From positions 1-58,602 of the IMG/VR virus record IMGVR_UViG_3300047498_000072: a stretch of 58,602 nucleotides of DNA; one strand, written 5' to 3'. Position 1 is the stretch's first letter. Each line of letters begins with the position of its first letter. The position numbers were made by a program, and so were the translations under genes. Shown here in pieces: positions 37,932 to 45,974 of the stretch. The DNA is from a virus. The notes below the pieces were generated by a model. That model was not told the origin of the DNA. It did no database searches and worked only from the letters and a program-made list of their open reading frames with translations.

Positions 37932-38470
37932 CGCGCATCTCCCGATGCCGGATGCCGGAAGCTGACGCCGAAGTAGCCCTCCGCCGCCTTGCGCAGGTTT
38001 CCGGTGTCGTCTGCCGCCGCCGCGCAATACGCCTCGTAGGCGTTGAGCGCGCGGTTGCGGTCGCACGACCGAAGCGCTTCTCCTAGCTTCGAGAGCGCCG
38101 CCTCTGCGGCCCCGTTCGGCTCGTCGTTGGGCGCATCCACCGTGAAGGCGCGGATCGCCCGGATGAGCCCCTCCGAGCTGCTAACCGCGAGCGTGGGCTC
38201 GGCGTCGCCGTCGATACGGTGCACGTCGAGCTTGCCCCCGCGCGCCGCGACGAGGCTCTCCAGCTCAGGAATCAGCTTCCGGCTCTCGCCCTTCGCATAG
38301 GGGAGCTCGATGAGCAACTCGATGCTCATGGTTCGCGAGCGGCACGGCTCGCCGCTCTCCGCCCCACACGCGAGGCAAGGCGGTCTCATTCCGGGCGACC
38401 ATCCCGGAGGGGGCGCGCCCACCCATGAGCTCCTCGCGCCCGTACGCGTCGAGCACGTCGGGCCGCTCAC
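37928..38470 (-). CDS. Hypothetical protein with N-terminal Cys motif
   Basis: The protein has 180 residues from the GTG at 38470 (GTGA overlap). An internal ATG at 38329 (MSIELLIELPY) is an alternative. If the long form is real, CLACGAESGEPC near residue 33 is a small zinc-like motif used by phage proteins. The main domain is alpha/beta (KLIPELESLVAARGGKLDVHRIDGDAEPTLAVSSSEGL) with a helical C-terminus. Function unknown. Confidence 0.6.
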   Translation of the reverse strand: MSGPTCSTRTGARSSWVGAPPPGWSPGMRPPCLACGAESGEPCRSRTMSIELLIELPYAKGESRKLIPELESLVAARGGKLDVHRIDGDAEPTLAVSSSEGLIRAIRAFTVDAPNDEPNGAAEAALSKLGEALRSCDRNRALNAYEAYCAAAADDTGNLRKAAEGYFGVSFRHPASGDAR

Positions 38471-38760
38471 GAGCCGTGCTCCTCGCCGTCGCCGGCATAG
38501 GGATCTGGGTCGTCACCACCGATCGGCGGCGGAAGAGCACGAGCCTTGTTCAGGGCCCGTGAGCGGCTGAGGATGCGCTCCGCCTCGCGGACTTGCTCTT
38601 CCGTCGGGCCTTCGCCCAGCGCGATGTCGACGAGCGCCTTCGCACGAGCGAGCGTCGCCTCGAACGTGTCGCCCTTCTCCATCTCGATCTCGATTTCGGC
38701 TCGCTCCGCCTGGTAGTTCGCCGACTTCGTCCGGCCCCAACGCACGCTCGACAGTCTCAT
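38467..38760 (-). CDS. Small helical protein, first gene of minus-strand operon
   Basis: This 97-residue protein has a clear AAAGGAGC SD. It starts basic (MRLSSVRWGRTKSANYQ) and continues as charged helices (AERAEIEIEMEKGDTFEATLARAKALVDIALGEG; EEQVREAERILSRSRALNKA). It is the promoter-proximal gene of the operon that runs to 33053 with mostly 4-bp overlaps. Function unknown. Confidence 0.65.
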   Translation of the reverse strand: MRLSSVRWGRTKSANYQAERAEIEIEMEKGDTFEATLARAKALVDIALGEGPTEEQVREAERILSRSRALNKARALPPPIGGDDPDPYAGDGEEHGS

Positions 38761-38803
38761 CTGGTGCTCCTTTCGCTCGGTGGTGCCCGAGCCCCAGCGG
38801 CCA

Positions 38804-38855
38804 GACATTGGCGTAAACGTTATTACGACGCAAGCGACAATCAGACGCAAACGTC
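38804..38855. promoter_or_regulatory. 52-bp AAACG bidirectional element, copy A
   Basis: It matches 43910-43961 at 39 of 52 positions without gaps. It holds GTAAACGTT, GCAAGCG and ACGCAAACG motifs and lies between the divergent starts at 38760 (minus) and 38891 (plus). A TTGCGT hexamer and a TAATAA about 19 bp apart on the minus strand could form a promoter for the minus operon. Confidence 0.6.
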
Positions 38856-38876
38856 GATGTCTGCTCGGGGCTCATG

Positions 38877-38882
38877 TACGCT
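38877..38882 (+). promoter_or_regulatory. Leaderless-type -10 (TACGCT)
   Basis: TACGCT ends 8 nt before the GTG at 38891. No SD is present. Confidence 0.45.
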
Positions 38883-38890
38883 CGCGCAAC

Positions 38891-40021
38891 GTGGATCCGA
38901 CGAACCTTGGTCCTTCCGGCATCTTCCGAATGGAGATGGCCGCGCTATCGGTGCTCGCGCCGCTGACCGGCACGCGCTCCACCGGGACAGCTCTCGCGTC
39001 GTGTGTCCCAGGCACCACGCAAGACGTCGTGCTCCCAGCGAACACCTACGGCGTGCCCATCCTGAAGGCCCCCGTCACGGGGACGCCCTACGCCGACATG
39101 AAGCGGATGGTGAAGAGCGTGGGCACGCTCGACACGGCGACGCCGCTTGGACTCGCGACGCCAGCGCCGGGATACCCTCCGCCGACGGGGCCACGAACTC
39201 GAGGCTCGACGGCGCCGCGCACGCCCGGCGGAGGGAACCAGCTCGGGACGACCATCTCGGCCACGAACCCGACGACCCCCGTCCCGATCGTGTCGGTGCT
39301 CGGCGGTCCGGCGATGAACTTCCCCGCCGACACGCAGATCCTCTGGTACCCGATGGTGCCCGTAGGGATCTCGCCGCTGGCAAGCCTCGCGAGCGCGATG
39401 GCAGGCGGAGCCAATCTTCCCGGCGGCGCGCTCCTTCCGAACGGACAGCCGGGGCCCGGAGCAGACCCGCTCACCGGCTGCCCGCAGATCCGGCAGGTTC
39501 TCACGTGGGAGGGGCTCGGGCAGACCAAGGCGGCGGCCGACATCTGGAAGGCGGGGACCGACAGCTTCCCGGCCGTGATCGTGTGCTGGGAAGGCTCCGA
39601 CGAAGGCGAGATTTGGAGCGCCAAGGGCCGCTATGGGCAGCGCCACAAGATGCGCGTCTACGTCGTCTCCACGCGTCTCGACGGACAGCACCAGCGGCGC
39701 GACGAGGGCAAGATGGTCGTCCTCGCGGTCGCGAAGGAGCTCGTCTACCGCGGGGAGGTCGACGGCGAGGTCTTCTCGGCACCCCCGACGAAAGCCGGCG
39801 CCTTCGGGCGCCTCGGACTCGACCCGGGCAGCTACGTCTACACCTGGGCCTACGAGAACAACTTCTCCCTCGACCGCACAGAGCGGCGCTCCGCACAGAG
39901 CGCGCAGTTCCCCCTGGCGACGTCGACGCAGATCGTCCTGATGACGTACGCCGACGACGGGACGCTCGCGCACGAGCTCCCCATCGTGAACATCGAGCCG
40001 CCCATCCCCTCCGACGGCTGA
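38891..40021 (+). CDS. Tail terminator/gp37-position protein
   Basis: The protein has 376 residues from the GTG at 38891. The C-terminal half has a beta-rich fold (FPAVIVCWEGSDEGEIWSAKGRYGQRHKMRVYVVSTRLDG, VLAVAKELVYRGEV, YENNFSLDRTE) like DUF1834/tail terminator proteins. A long Pro/Gly/Thr-rich insert (about 95-210) makes it roughly twice the usual size. Its place before the gp38-like and sheath genes equals Mu gp37. A tail terminator caps tail polymerisation. Confidence 0.65.
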   Translation: MDPTNLGPSGIFRMEMAALSVLAPLTGTRSTGTALASCVPGTTQDVVLPANTYGVPILKAPVTGTPYADMKRMVKSVGTLDTATPLGLATPAPGYPPPTGPRTRGSTAPRTPGGGNQLGTTISATNPTTPVPIVSVLGGPAMNFPADTQILWYPMVPVGISPLASLASAMAGGANLPGGALLPNGQPGPGADPLTGCPQIRQVLTWEGLGQTKAAADIWKAGTDSFPAVIVCWEGSDEGEIWSAKGRYGQRHKMRVYVVSTRLDGQHQRRDEGKMVVLAVAKELVYRGEVDGEVFSAPPTKAGAFGRLGLDPGSYVYTWAYENNFSLDRTERRSAQSAQFPLATSTQIVLMTYADDGTLAHELPIVNIEPPIPSDG

Positions 40022-40027
40022 TAGCCT
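40022..40027 (+). promoter_or_regulatory. TAGCCT -10 with a short SD-containing leader
   Basis: TAGCCT overlaps the upstream stop region and lies 24 nt before the ATG at 40052. The leader carries GAGGAGAAAGAAGG. Confidence 0.45.
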
Positions 40028-40051
40028 CGCCCGAGGAGAAAGAAGGATCGC

Positions 40052-40579
40052 ATGGACTTGTACGTCAGCCCGGTGAAAGGACACGTCGTCACGCGCTACG
40101 GCACCGCGTCGTCGAAGCGCGTGAAGGGCCCGGTGGACCCGAAGACGGGCAAGGCCACCTTCAAGATCCTCTCGAACAACAACCAGGTGATCGGCGGCGC
40201 GCGGCGGCGCGCGGTCGTGGAGAAGACTGTCGCCCCGAACGGCTCGACTTTCGACCTCACGCAGAGGCCTTTCGAGGAGGCCGATCCCGAGGTCGTCGAG
40301 ATGATTCCCGCGGCGGAATATGCGCAGTTCCGAAAGCACTACGACCGCAGCCTCGCGGAGGGCGCTCTCACTCGGAGGACGAAGGCCGACTACGACGCCT
40401 ACCTGAATGCGCAGGCGACGGGGACGACCCGCAAAGCGCTCGCGATCAAGGACGCCGCCCGAAAGAAGGCGCTCGCCGAGAAGGCCAAGACGGACGCCGC
40501 CGCCGCGAAGCAGCTCGCCGCCGAGGCCGCCCAGGAGGCCGAGCAGGCTTCCGAAGAGAACACCGAAGCCTCGGCGTAG
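40052..40579 (+). CDS. gp38-position tail protein
   Basis: This is a 175-residue protein with a strong purine-rich SD. The N-terminal half is beta-rich (HVVTRYGTASSKRVKGPVDPKTGKATFKILSNNNQVIGGARRRAVVEKTV). The C-terminal half is an Ala/Lys/Glu coiled coil ending in an acidic tail. Order corresponds to Mu gp38, immediately before the sheath. Exact role unknown; a small joining or chaperone-like protein is possible. Confidence 0.65.
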   Translation: MDLYVSPVKGHVVTRYGTASSKRVKGPVDPKTGKATFKILSNNNQVIGGARRRAVVEKTVAPNGSTFDLTQRPFEEADPEVVEMIPAAEYAQFRKHYDRSLAEGALTRRTKADYDAYLNAQATGTTRKALAIKDAARKKALAEKAKTDAAAAKQLAAEAAQEAEQASEENTEASA

Positions 40580-40599
40580 CCACGCCCCGCGGATCCCCG

Positions 40600-40605
40600 T
40601 AGCCT
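40600..40605 (+). promoter_or_regulatory. Leaderless-type -10 (TAGCCT)
   Basis: TAGCCT ends 7 nt before the ATG of the sheath gene at 40613. No SD is present. Confidence 0.55.
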
Positions 40606-40612
40606 CGGGGGC

Positions 40613-42649
40613 ATGTCGAGCATCGCCCTCGCGGTACAGCCCACCCAGCGCTCTCCCGGCTTGGGCCTGGTATACAACTTCCTCGCCTACCCGCAGTCGG
40701 CCGGAGACACCCTCCTCAAGGCCCTGATCATCGCCTGGAAAGACTCCTACGGGTCCGGCCTCACGCCGGACACCGGGATCCTGGAGGGCGTCTCGGGACC
40801 GTCGCAGGTGAGCGCGGTCTGTGGGCCCGGAACCCCTGGCCACCTGGCGAGCAAGGGGCTCTTCACGGAGAACCCGAACGCCGTCGTCGACATCGTGCTC
40901 GCCGTCGCGCCGAGCGGAGCCTCCGCGACCGCGACGCTGACCTTCCTCGATGGCACGAGCGCCGATGGCGGCTCGCCCATCACCGCGAACCAGACGCTCA
41001 ACTTCTGGTTCTGCGGGCGGTTGATCACCGTCCAGTGGCTCGTCGGGCAGGGCAAGGTAACCGCCGCCACCAACTTCGTGGCAGCCTTCGACGCGGACGA
41101 CGCCGACCTTCCCTTCAGCGCGAGCAACGGGTCGGGCACGCTCAACGTCGTCACGCTCACCGCGAAGACGCCGGGGACGTGGGGTAACGACTGCTACGCG
41201 TACCTGCAGGTCACCGGCGGCTCGGGCGGGAACGTCACCCTGACGACCACCTCGACCACGCTGACGAGCGTCCAGAACGGCGTCGCGCTCCCGCAAGCGA
41301 CGCTGACCCCGACCACTACGGCGGGCTTCCCAACGTCGGGTTCGCTCTACATCCCGGCCCTGAACGAGACGGTCACGTACACCGGCATCCAGCAGGGCGT
41401 GAACACCGCGACCGTCGCGGTCGGGTCCAACGCGGTGAACGTGAGCACGTTCGCTGGCGCTGGCACGCTGAACGTGAGTTCGACGGCGAGCTACCCCACG
41501 GCGGGCTCGCTCTACATCGCCGCGGGACCCGCCGCAGGGACAACGATCACCTACACCGGGACGACGTCCACGACGTTCACCGGGTGCACGACCCTCAACG
41601 CTGGCGCAGGTGTGCTCGCGACGGGCAACGCCATCAGCGGGATCCTCTTCACCGGCGTGACCGGCGGAACGGGCAACCTGCTGACCTCGATGGCGCTCCA
41701 AGCAACCGGCCCCTCCACCGGCAACAAGTGCACGGGCGGCACCACCGAGATCAACATCACGAACGCTCTCAGCGTGCTCACCGCCGAGTACGACTTCATC
41801 GTGCTCTGCTCGAGCAACACCGACATGGAGCTCGCCTCCAGCTCCAGCAACTTCTTCCGCCTCAAGAGCTACATCGCGAGCCACAGCGCCGGCACCTCCG
41901 CCCAGCTTCAGCAGATGGTCGTCGCCGACACGAACGGCCTCTCGGCCCAGATCGCGATGACGAGCTACGTCGACTTCGCCCAGGCCTGCCTCGTCGTCTC
42001 GCGCAACAGCCAGTCGCTCGCCTGCGAGTTCGCCGGAGCCGAGCTCGGCGCGCGCATGCGTGAACGTCAGGCCTTCTCGATCAAGAACCGGATCGGGATG
42101 CGGTACCTCTACAACCTCTACCCGAGCTTCAACCTCAACGCCGACGCCTACGACGCCGCAGACGAGGAGAACGCGCTCCAGCACGGCCTCACCCCCGTGC
42201 TCTGGGACAAGACGCAGACGCCCTACCCGGCGCGCCCCATCACCACCTACTTCGAGGACATCAACGACAACCCCGACGACCGCATCCTCGACGTCACCCG
42301 CGTGGATGGCCTCTACGACGTCGGCAAGGATCTCCGCACGTACATCCCGGAGACCTTCCAGGGGCTCTCGCTCTCGCCCGATCTCCCAGCTGGCGATGAC
42401 GAGCTCCCCCCGAACGTCGTGGAGATCGGCACCATCCGGCAGTTCCTCGTTCAACGCCTCCGCGTCTGGCAGGACAAGGGCGTCCTCCGAAAGGACCTGC
42501 TCGACCTCGCCGTCGGAACGCCGCAGAGCCCCGGCACCCTCGTCTGCCAGATCGACGATGTCGACGACACCCAGGTCGACATGCTCTTGCCGCTGGCGGT
42601 CATCCCCGTTCTCTCGAAGTTCTCGGTCGTCATCGACCAGTCCGCCTGA
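40613..42649 (+). CDS. Contractile tail sheath protein with inserted repeats
   Basis: This 678-residue protein has a conserved sheath C-terminus: ALQHGLTPVLWDKTQTPYPARPITTYFED, DVTRVDGLYDVGKDLRTYIPETFQG, the final FSVVIDQSA strand for the C-arm. Mu gpL is about 495 residues. Here residues about 205-360 are an inserted beta-rich region with two copies of a (F/Y)PT(S/A)GSLYI...(T/)YTG unit, probably exposed on the tail surface. Leaderless-type start. Confidence 0.85.
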   Translation: MSSIALAVQPTQRSPGLGLVYNFLAYPQSAGDTLLKALIIAWKDSYGSGLTPDTGILEGVSGPSQVSAVCGPGTPGHLASKGLFTENPNAVVDIVLAVAPSGASATATLTFLDGTSADGGSPITANQTLNFWFCGRLITVQWLVGQGKVTAATNFVAAFDADDADLPFSASNGSGTLNVVTLTAKTPGTWGNDCYAYLQVTGGSGGNVTLTTTSTTLTSVQNGVALPQATLTPTTTAGFPTSGSLYIPALNETVTYTGIQQGVNTATVAVGSNAVNVSTFAGAGTLNVSSTASYPTAGSLYIAAGPAAGTTITYTGTTSTTFTGCTTLNAGAGVLATGNAISGILFTGVTGGTGNLLTSMALQATGPSTGNKCTGGTTEINITNALSVLTAEYDFIVLCSSNTDMELASSSSNFFRLKSYIASHSAGTSAQLQQMVVADTNGLSAQIAMTSYVDFAQACLVVSRNSQSLACEFAGAELGARMRERQAFSIKNRIGMRYLYNLYPSFNLNADAYDAADEENALQHGLTPVLWDKTQTPYPARPITTYFEDINDNPDDRILDVTRVDGLYDVGKDLRTYIPETFQGLSLSPDLPAGDDELPPNVVEIGTIRQFLVQRLRVWQDKGVLRKDLLDLAVGTPQSPGTLVCQIDDVDDTQVDMLLPLAVIPVLSKFSVVIDQSA

Positions 42650-42665
42650 AGGAGCCCGACGCAGA

Positions 42666-43151
42666 ATGCACGTCCCCCTCTTTGCCTTCGCCGCGCTCGT
42701 GCTCACGGCGTGGCCGTTCCTCGTGGCCACCCTGCTCTTCGGTGCGGGCGCCGCCGTCATGGGCATGGCCCTCGGCGACTACCCGCGCGGGCAGGTCACG
42801 ATCGGCGGCGTGGCGATGTACCAGATCACCGACTTCAACTACACGCACACGAACGGCGCCAAGCTCCGCTCGACCCTGCGTAAGGACCCCGCTGGTTCTA
42901 CCCGCGGCGCGCGCGCGGTGAGCTTCAGCTTCAACGTCATCTTGCCCGACGACCCGGCCGACCAGGACGACGTCGATTGGCAGAACGCCGTGAAGTACAA
43001 GATCCCGCAGCTCATCTTGCTGAAGCTCCCGGCAGGAGAGCGGATCATGCTGGACTGCTTCTTCTCGGAAGAGGGCACGGAGATCACCCTTGAGGACGGC
43101 TGCAAGAAGCCGATCAAGGGCTCGGGGTACTTCGCCGACCTCGGCAACTAG
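42666..43151 (+). CDS. Tail tube protein with hydrophobic N-terminal extension
   Basis: The protein has 161 residues from the ATG at 42666 with a GGAG SD 11 nt upstream. Residues about 34-161 fit a tail tube fold (GDYPRGQVTIGGVAMYQITDFNYTHTNGAK; ARAVSFSFNVILPDD; GERIMLDCFFSEEG). Residues 3-32 form a transmembrane-like segment, unexpected for a tube. In-frame ATGs at 42759 and 42765 would remove it. It follows the sheath gene as in Mu (gpM). Confidence 0.75.
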   Translation: MHVPLFAFAALVLTAWPFLVATLLFGAGAAVMGMALGDYPRGQVTIGGVAMYQITDFNYTHTNGAKLRSTLRKDPAGSTRGARAVSFSFNVILPDDPADQDDVDWQNAVKYKIPQLILLKLPAGERIMLDCFFSEEGTEITLEDGCKKPIKGSGYFADLGN

Positions 43152-43154
43152 TGC

Positions 43155-43514
43155 TCATCGGGTCGCCTCGGGTAGTGCTTCATTGTCAGCGGGCCGGTAG
43201 ACCACATCGGTCATGCGTACATCGCCATACGCCATGCACGAGACACCCGCTTCCGCAGCGCAGGCTTCATAGCCTTCGACCTCGCAGAGCTCGAACTGCG
43301 TCCAGAAGTAGGTCTCGGGCCCGCACACGCGTAAGCCTCCGACGTCCCAGGCGACCGCGACGTCGCCCACGTAGAGGCAGTGAATCGAAAACAGTCCGCG
43401 TTCGCCGATCTCTTCGATCGTTCCTTCCTGGCCGGTGTGAACGGAGCGGACGCGCATGCCGCACGTCGCGCCCGAGGTGCGCGGGCCGATGTCGAGGAGC
43501 GGTGTCTGCGTCAT
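43155..43514 (-). CDS. Hypothetical protein in the antisense cassette
   Basis: This 119-residue protein contains a CGMRVRSVHTGQEGTIEEIGERGLFSIHCLYVGDVAVAWD segment that reads as a small SH3/KOW-like beta barrel. It is followed by a Cys-containing tail. It starts in an ATGA overlap with a tiny upstream ORF. The convergent tail-tube gene ends 3 bp away. Function unknown. Confidence 0.6.
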   Translation of the reverse strand: MTQTPLLDIGPRTSGATCGMRVRSVHTGQEGTIEEIGERGLFSIHCLYVGDVAVAWDVGGLRVCGPETYFWTQFELCEVEGYEACAAEAGVSCMAYGDVRMTDVVYRPADNEALPEATR

Positions 43515-43533
43515 CGCAACGCCCGCATCTTGC

Positions 43534-43611
43534 TCACTTGTGGCTTCCCACGGGCCAGGCGACGCTGCGTTCGCGCGCCTCGATGGCGTCGAGGTCGAGC
43601 TCCTCTGACAT
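43534..43611 (-). CDS. 25-residue peptide, possible truncated Ea22-like protein
   Basis: MSEELDLDAIEARERSV resembles the LDLDAIEAR... opening of ead/Ea22-like phage proteins, but the rest is missing. The ATGA overlap with the upstream membrane gene supports translation. It may be a remnant. The 22 bp to the next gene hold only an eight-codon ORF. Confidence 0.35.
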   Translation of the reverse strand: MSEELDLDAIEARERSVAWPVGSHK

Positions 43612-43829
43612 CACCGGCCCCCGATCTGGACGCAGAGCCACGCGAGCGCGAGGCACACGAGGGTGACGCCGCAGCTCCACGCGAAGGCTCGCGCGCAAGC
43701 ATCGAAGTAGGCGCGGCGCTCGTCGACCGTCGGCGGGGAAGGGCGCCCCCGGCGCGGGCGGACGCACGAGAACTCCACAGGCTCGTCATGGTGGTTCGAG
43801 GCGTAGTCGTCCAAGCTGTCGGGCTTCAT
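43611..43829 (-). CDS. Small membrane-anchored protein
   Basis: This 72-residue protein has an AAGGAG SD 6 nt before the ATG. The N-terminal 50 residues are hydrophilic; a single C-terminal transmembrane segment (about 52-70, CGVTLVCLALAWLCVQIGG) predicts a tail anchor. It is the first gene of the short antisense cassette between tube and tail chaperone. Function unknown. Confidence 0.6.
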   Translation of the reverse strand: MKPDSLDDYASNHHDEPVEFSCVRPRRGRPSPPTVDERRAYFDACARAFAWSCGVTLVCLALAWLCVQIGGR

Positions 43830-43909
43830 CGTCGTCTCCTTCGCTGGCAAAGCTCCAGGGCCGCGCCTTGGGGGGTACCAACCCCCGAAGCGTCGGAGCC
43901 CCGTGTCGC

Positions 43910-43961
43910 GACAGTGGCGCAAACGTTGGCGGCGCGCAAGCGTCAATGATACGCAAACGCC
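43910..43961. promoter_or_regulatory. 52-bp AAACG bidirectional element, copy B
   Basis: It matches copy A at 38804-38855 at 39 of 52 positions without gaps and lies between divergent starts at 43829 (minus) and 43962 (plus). On the plus strand TACGCA ends 6 nt before the ATG at 43962. On the minus strand a TTGACG hexamer is present. Confidence 0.6.
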
Positions 43962-44399
43962 ATGACCCAACGAGAGAAGCTCGACATCGAATCGATCGAC
44001 CCTGGACTACGACGCACGGTCCTCTGGCTGAAGAGCCTCGGCTTCCACACCGAGGCGGCGACGGAGAACGACGCGGACCAAAGCGGCCTCGCGTTCGTCC
44101 ACGTGCGGACGACGCCGGAACGGCTCATCCCCGACGCGGATCGGCTCTGCAAGGCGCTCCGACAGATCGGCGCGCTCGTCTGCAAGGCAGAGACGTTCGA
44201 GGGCGCCGGCTGCTGGGTGGCGGCGACGTACGAGCCGGTGGACAGCGGCGCCGTCCTGACGCTCGTCGGCTTCGACGACAGCGCCCTCCCCGCGCCGGCT
44301 GACGACCTCGCGAAGGTCACGGACGAAGCGCTGTCCGACACGAAGAACCTTCGGGACATGAACCAGCTCGCGCGCGAGCCCGAGGCGCGGCGTCGATGA
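43962..44399 (+). CDS. Hypothetical protein
   Basis: This is a 145-residue protein. Helical N-terminus (LDIESIDPGLRRTVLWLKSLGF), then an alpha/beta region (SGLAFVHVRTTPERLIPDADRLCKALRQIGALV, CWVAATYEPVDSGAVLTLVGFDDSALP). The strand order could be a small ferredoxin-like fold. It is coupled to the HAD gene by an ATGA overlap. Function unknown. Confidence 0.65.
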   Translation: MTQREKLDIESIDPGLRRTVLWLKSLGFHTEAATENDADQSGLAFVHVRTTPERLIPDADRLCKALRQIGALVCKAETFEGAGCWVAATYEPVDSGAVLTLVGFDDSALPAPADDLAKVTDEALSDTKNLRDMNQLAREPEARRR

Positions 44400-45016
44400 T
44401 CATCGCCATCGACTACGACGGCACATACTCCCGCGACCCGCTCGCCTTCTACGGCCTCGTGATCCTGCTCCGCGGACGCGGCCACACGTGCGTCATGGTC
44501 ACGGGGCGCAGCGACGAGGGACGCTGGGGAGCCGAGGTGCGAAACGCGGTCGGCGACCTCATGCCGATCGTCTTCGCTGCAGGCGCCTGGAAGGCGACCG
44601 CCGCCGAGCGCGCCGGCTTCAAGGTCGACGTGTGGGTCGACGACAAGCCCGAGGGCGTCCGCGAGCTGCGGGCCGACTACGCCGAGGCTCGGACGAAGCG
44701 AACCGATGACGCGGCACCGAAGTCAGGCCGCGGGCTCGCCCCCATGTGCAAGCCGGCGAAGGGCGTGTGCTGCATCACGAAGGGCGACGTGTGGCACACG
44801 CTCTGCGGGCGGACGCTCGACCTCCTCCCGAGCGAGCTCCTGTGGCCGAGCATCACGATCGCCAAGCTGGCAGGCGGGACCTACGCGGACGTCTGCCCGG
44901 CGTGCGCCGCGGCGGCGATCCTCCTCTACAACCCGGCGCCGATGCGGGCCGACCCTGACGCGCCCTTCGCCACCGACCCCGAGCCGCGGCCCTTCGCGTC
45001 GGAGCCCTGGCGATGA
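44396..45016 (+). CDS. HAD-like phosphatase with C-terminal Cys motifs
   Basis: This is a 206-residue protein. HAD motif I is IDYDGT (5-10), motif II the TGR in VMVTGRSDEG (about 35-44), motif IV-like VDVWVDDKPEG (about 77-87). The C-terminal region has CKPAKGVCC, TLCGR and CPACAA, which may bind zinc. Such proteins can dephosphorylate nucleotides or polynucleotide ends. It is accessory to the tail genes around it. Confidence 0.75.
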   Translation: MIIAIDYDGTYSRDPLAFYGLVILLRGRGHTCVMVTGRSDEGRWGAEVRNAVGDLMPIVFAAGAWKATAAERAGFKVDVWVDDKPEGVRELRADYAEARTKRTDDAAPKSGRGLAPMCKPAKGVCCITKGDVWHTLCGRTLDLLPSELLWPSITIAKLAGGTYADVCPACAAAAILLYNPAPMRADPDAPFATDPEPRPFASEPWR

Positions 45017-45699
45017 GCGGGAAGATTATCGGCGACAACGTCGCGGCATGGCTCCGAGGGAAGAGCATCGAAGAGCTCGCGGCGGTGCGCCACGGGCGCC
45101 AGCTCCTCTTCCCCGATGCCCTCACCTACTACGGCGCGGGGATCAAACCTCGCGAGGACAAGATCCTGATCCGTGTCCCGCGAGGCGTGGACCGCGAGCG
45201 CGCGCTGATCCAGGCGATGCTCTACGTCCAGCAGAAGGTGCCGCAGAAGAGCAGCTTCAAGGTCGAGACGCGCGAGGCCGCGCAGAAGTTCATCGGGGCC
45301 GACCGCTTCGAGGTCATCGAAATCTGCGCGATCGTCGCGGCCTGCTCGCACGACGGCGCCGTGTCGCTGAACCTCGCGGAGGACAAGATGCCGCCTCCGT
45401 ATATGGGGCTCGAGATGCTCATGGAGGAGTACTCCGAGAGCACGATCCTCGACGTCTACGAGCACATGGACCTGCTCTCGAAGATGCTCAACCCTCGCTT
45501 TGAATCGCTCACGCCGTTCCAGGCGTGGGCATGTGTCGAGGCCGCTTCGGAGAAGCAAACCGCCAGTTTTTTAGCCGGTATGCTCGCGTCCACGCAGCTC
45601 GACTGGCTGCTATGGGTCTGCCGGGAGCTTTGGAGCTGTCGGACGTCGAGCTCCTCTTTCAACTCGCTGCAGACCTCGACGCCGGAGCCGTCACCGTAG
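45013..45699 (+). CDS. Tail assembly chaperone, zero-frame product
   Basis: This is a 228-residue protein in the position of the tail assembly chaperone, upstream of the tape measure. It is helical (VIEICAIVAACSHDG, MGLEMLMEEYSESTILDVYEHMDLLSKMLNPRF). The last 41 residues after Leu187 are Ser/Thr-rich and look non-native, because a TTTTTTA slippery site lies at 45567-45573 in the correct phase. ATGA overlap at the start. Confidence 0.7.
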   Translation: MSGKIIGDNVAAWLRGKSIEELAAVRHGRQLLFPDALTYYGAGIKPREDKILIRVPRGVDRERALIQAMLYVQQKVPQKSSFKVETREAAQKFIGADRFEVIEICAIVAACSHDGAVSLNLAEDKMPPPYMGLEMLMEEYSESTILDVYEHMDLLSKMLNPRFESLTPFQAWACVEAASEKQTASFLAGMLASTQLDWLLWVCRELWSCRTSSSSFNSLQTSTPEPSP

Positions 45700-45974
45700 C
45701 GGATGTATACGGCTGGTTCGGCCCGACGGAGACGTTCCAGCGCCAGCTCGTGCGCTTCCGCCGTGTCGAGCAGGGGCTTCCCCCTGACGCGCCCGCGGTG
45801 CGGCCTGAGCGAGCAGAGCCCAAGGCGCGGAAGGTGCCGCCCGCTCGGGGACCATCGACGGCCTCGCCGCCAGGGAAGCCCGTCCAGCCCACGAACCCCG
45901 GCCCCGTTGACGCGCACCGGAACCTCCTCGCCAGCCTCAAGCGGAAGAAGCCCACCGGGGGCCCGAGCAAGTAA
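45013..45974 (+). CDS. Tail assembly chaperone, -1 frameshift fusion product
   Basis: The zero frame is read to Leu187 (codon TTA ending at 45573), then reading continues in the -1 frame from 45573 to the stop at 45974, giving 320 residues. The -1 extension (VHAARLAAMGLPGALELSDVELLFQLAADLDAGAVTVADVYGWFG) is clearly protein-like, whereas the zero frame is not beyond this point. Chaperones of this kind bind the tape measure. Ratio of products is set by slippage, which the sequence cannot show. Confidence 0.7.
45567..45573 (+). promoter_or_regulatory. -1 ribosomal frameshift slippery heptamer
   Basis: TTTTTTA is read T|TTT|TTA in the zero frame. A GCAGC/GCTGC hairpin lies downstream (45594-45610), farther than the usual 5-9 nt; other pairing could be closer. 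Confidence 0.7.

Noticed and set aside
38945-42766. A 1273-codon open frame on the minus strand across the tail terminator and sheath genes
   Set aside because: It is antisense to well-supported tail genes. Its translation is Arg/Gly/Val/Asp-rich without domain motifs, the usual artefact of high third-position GC.
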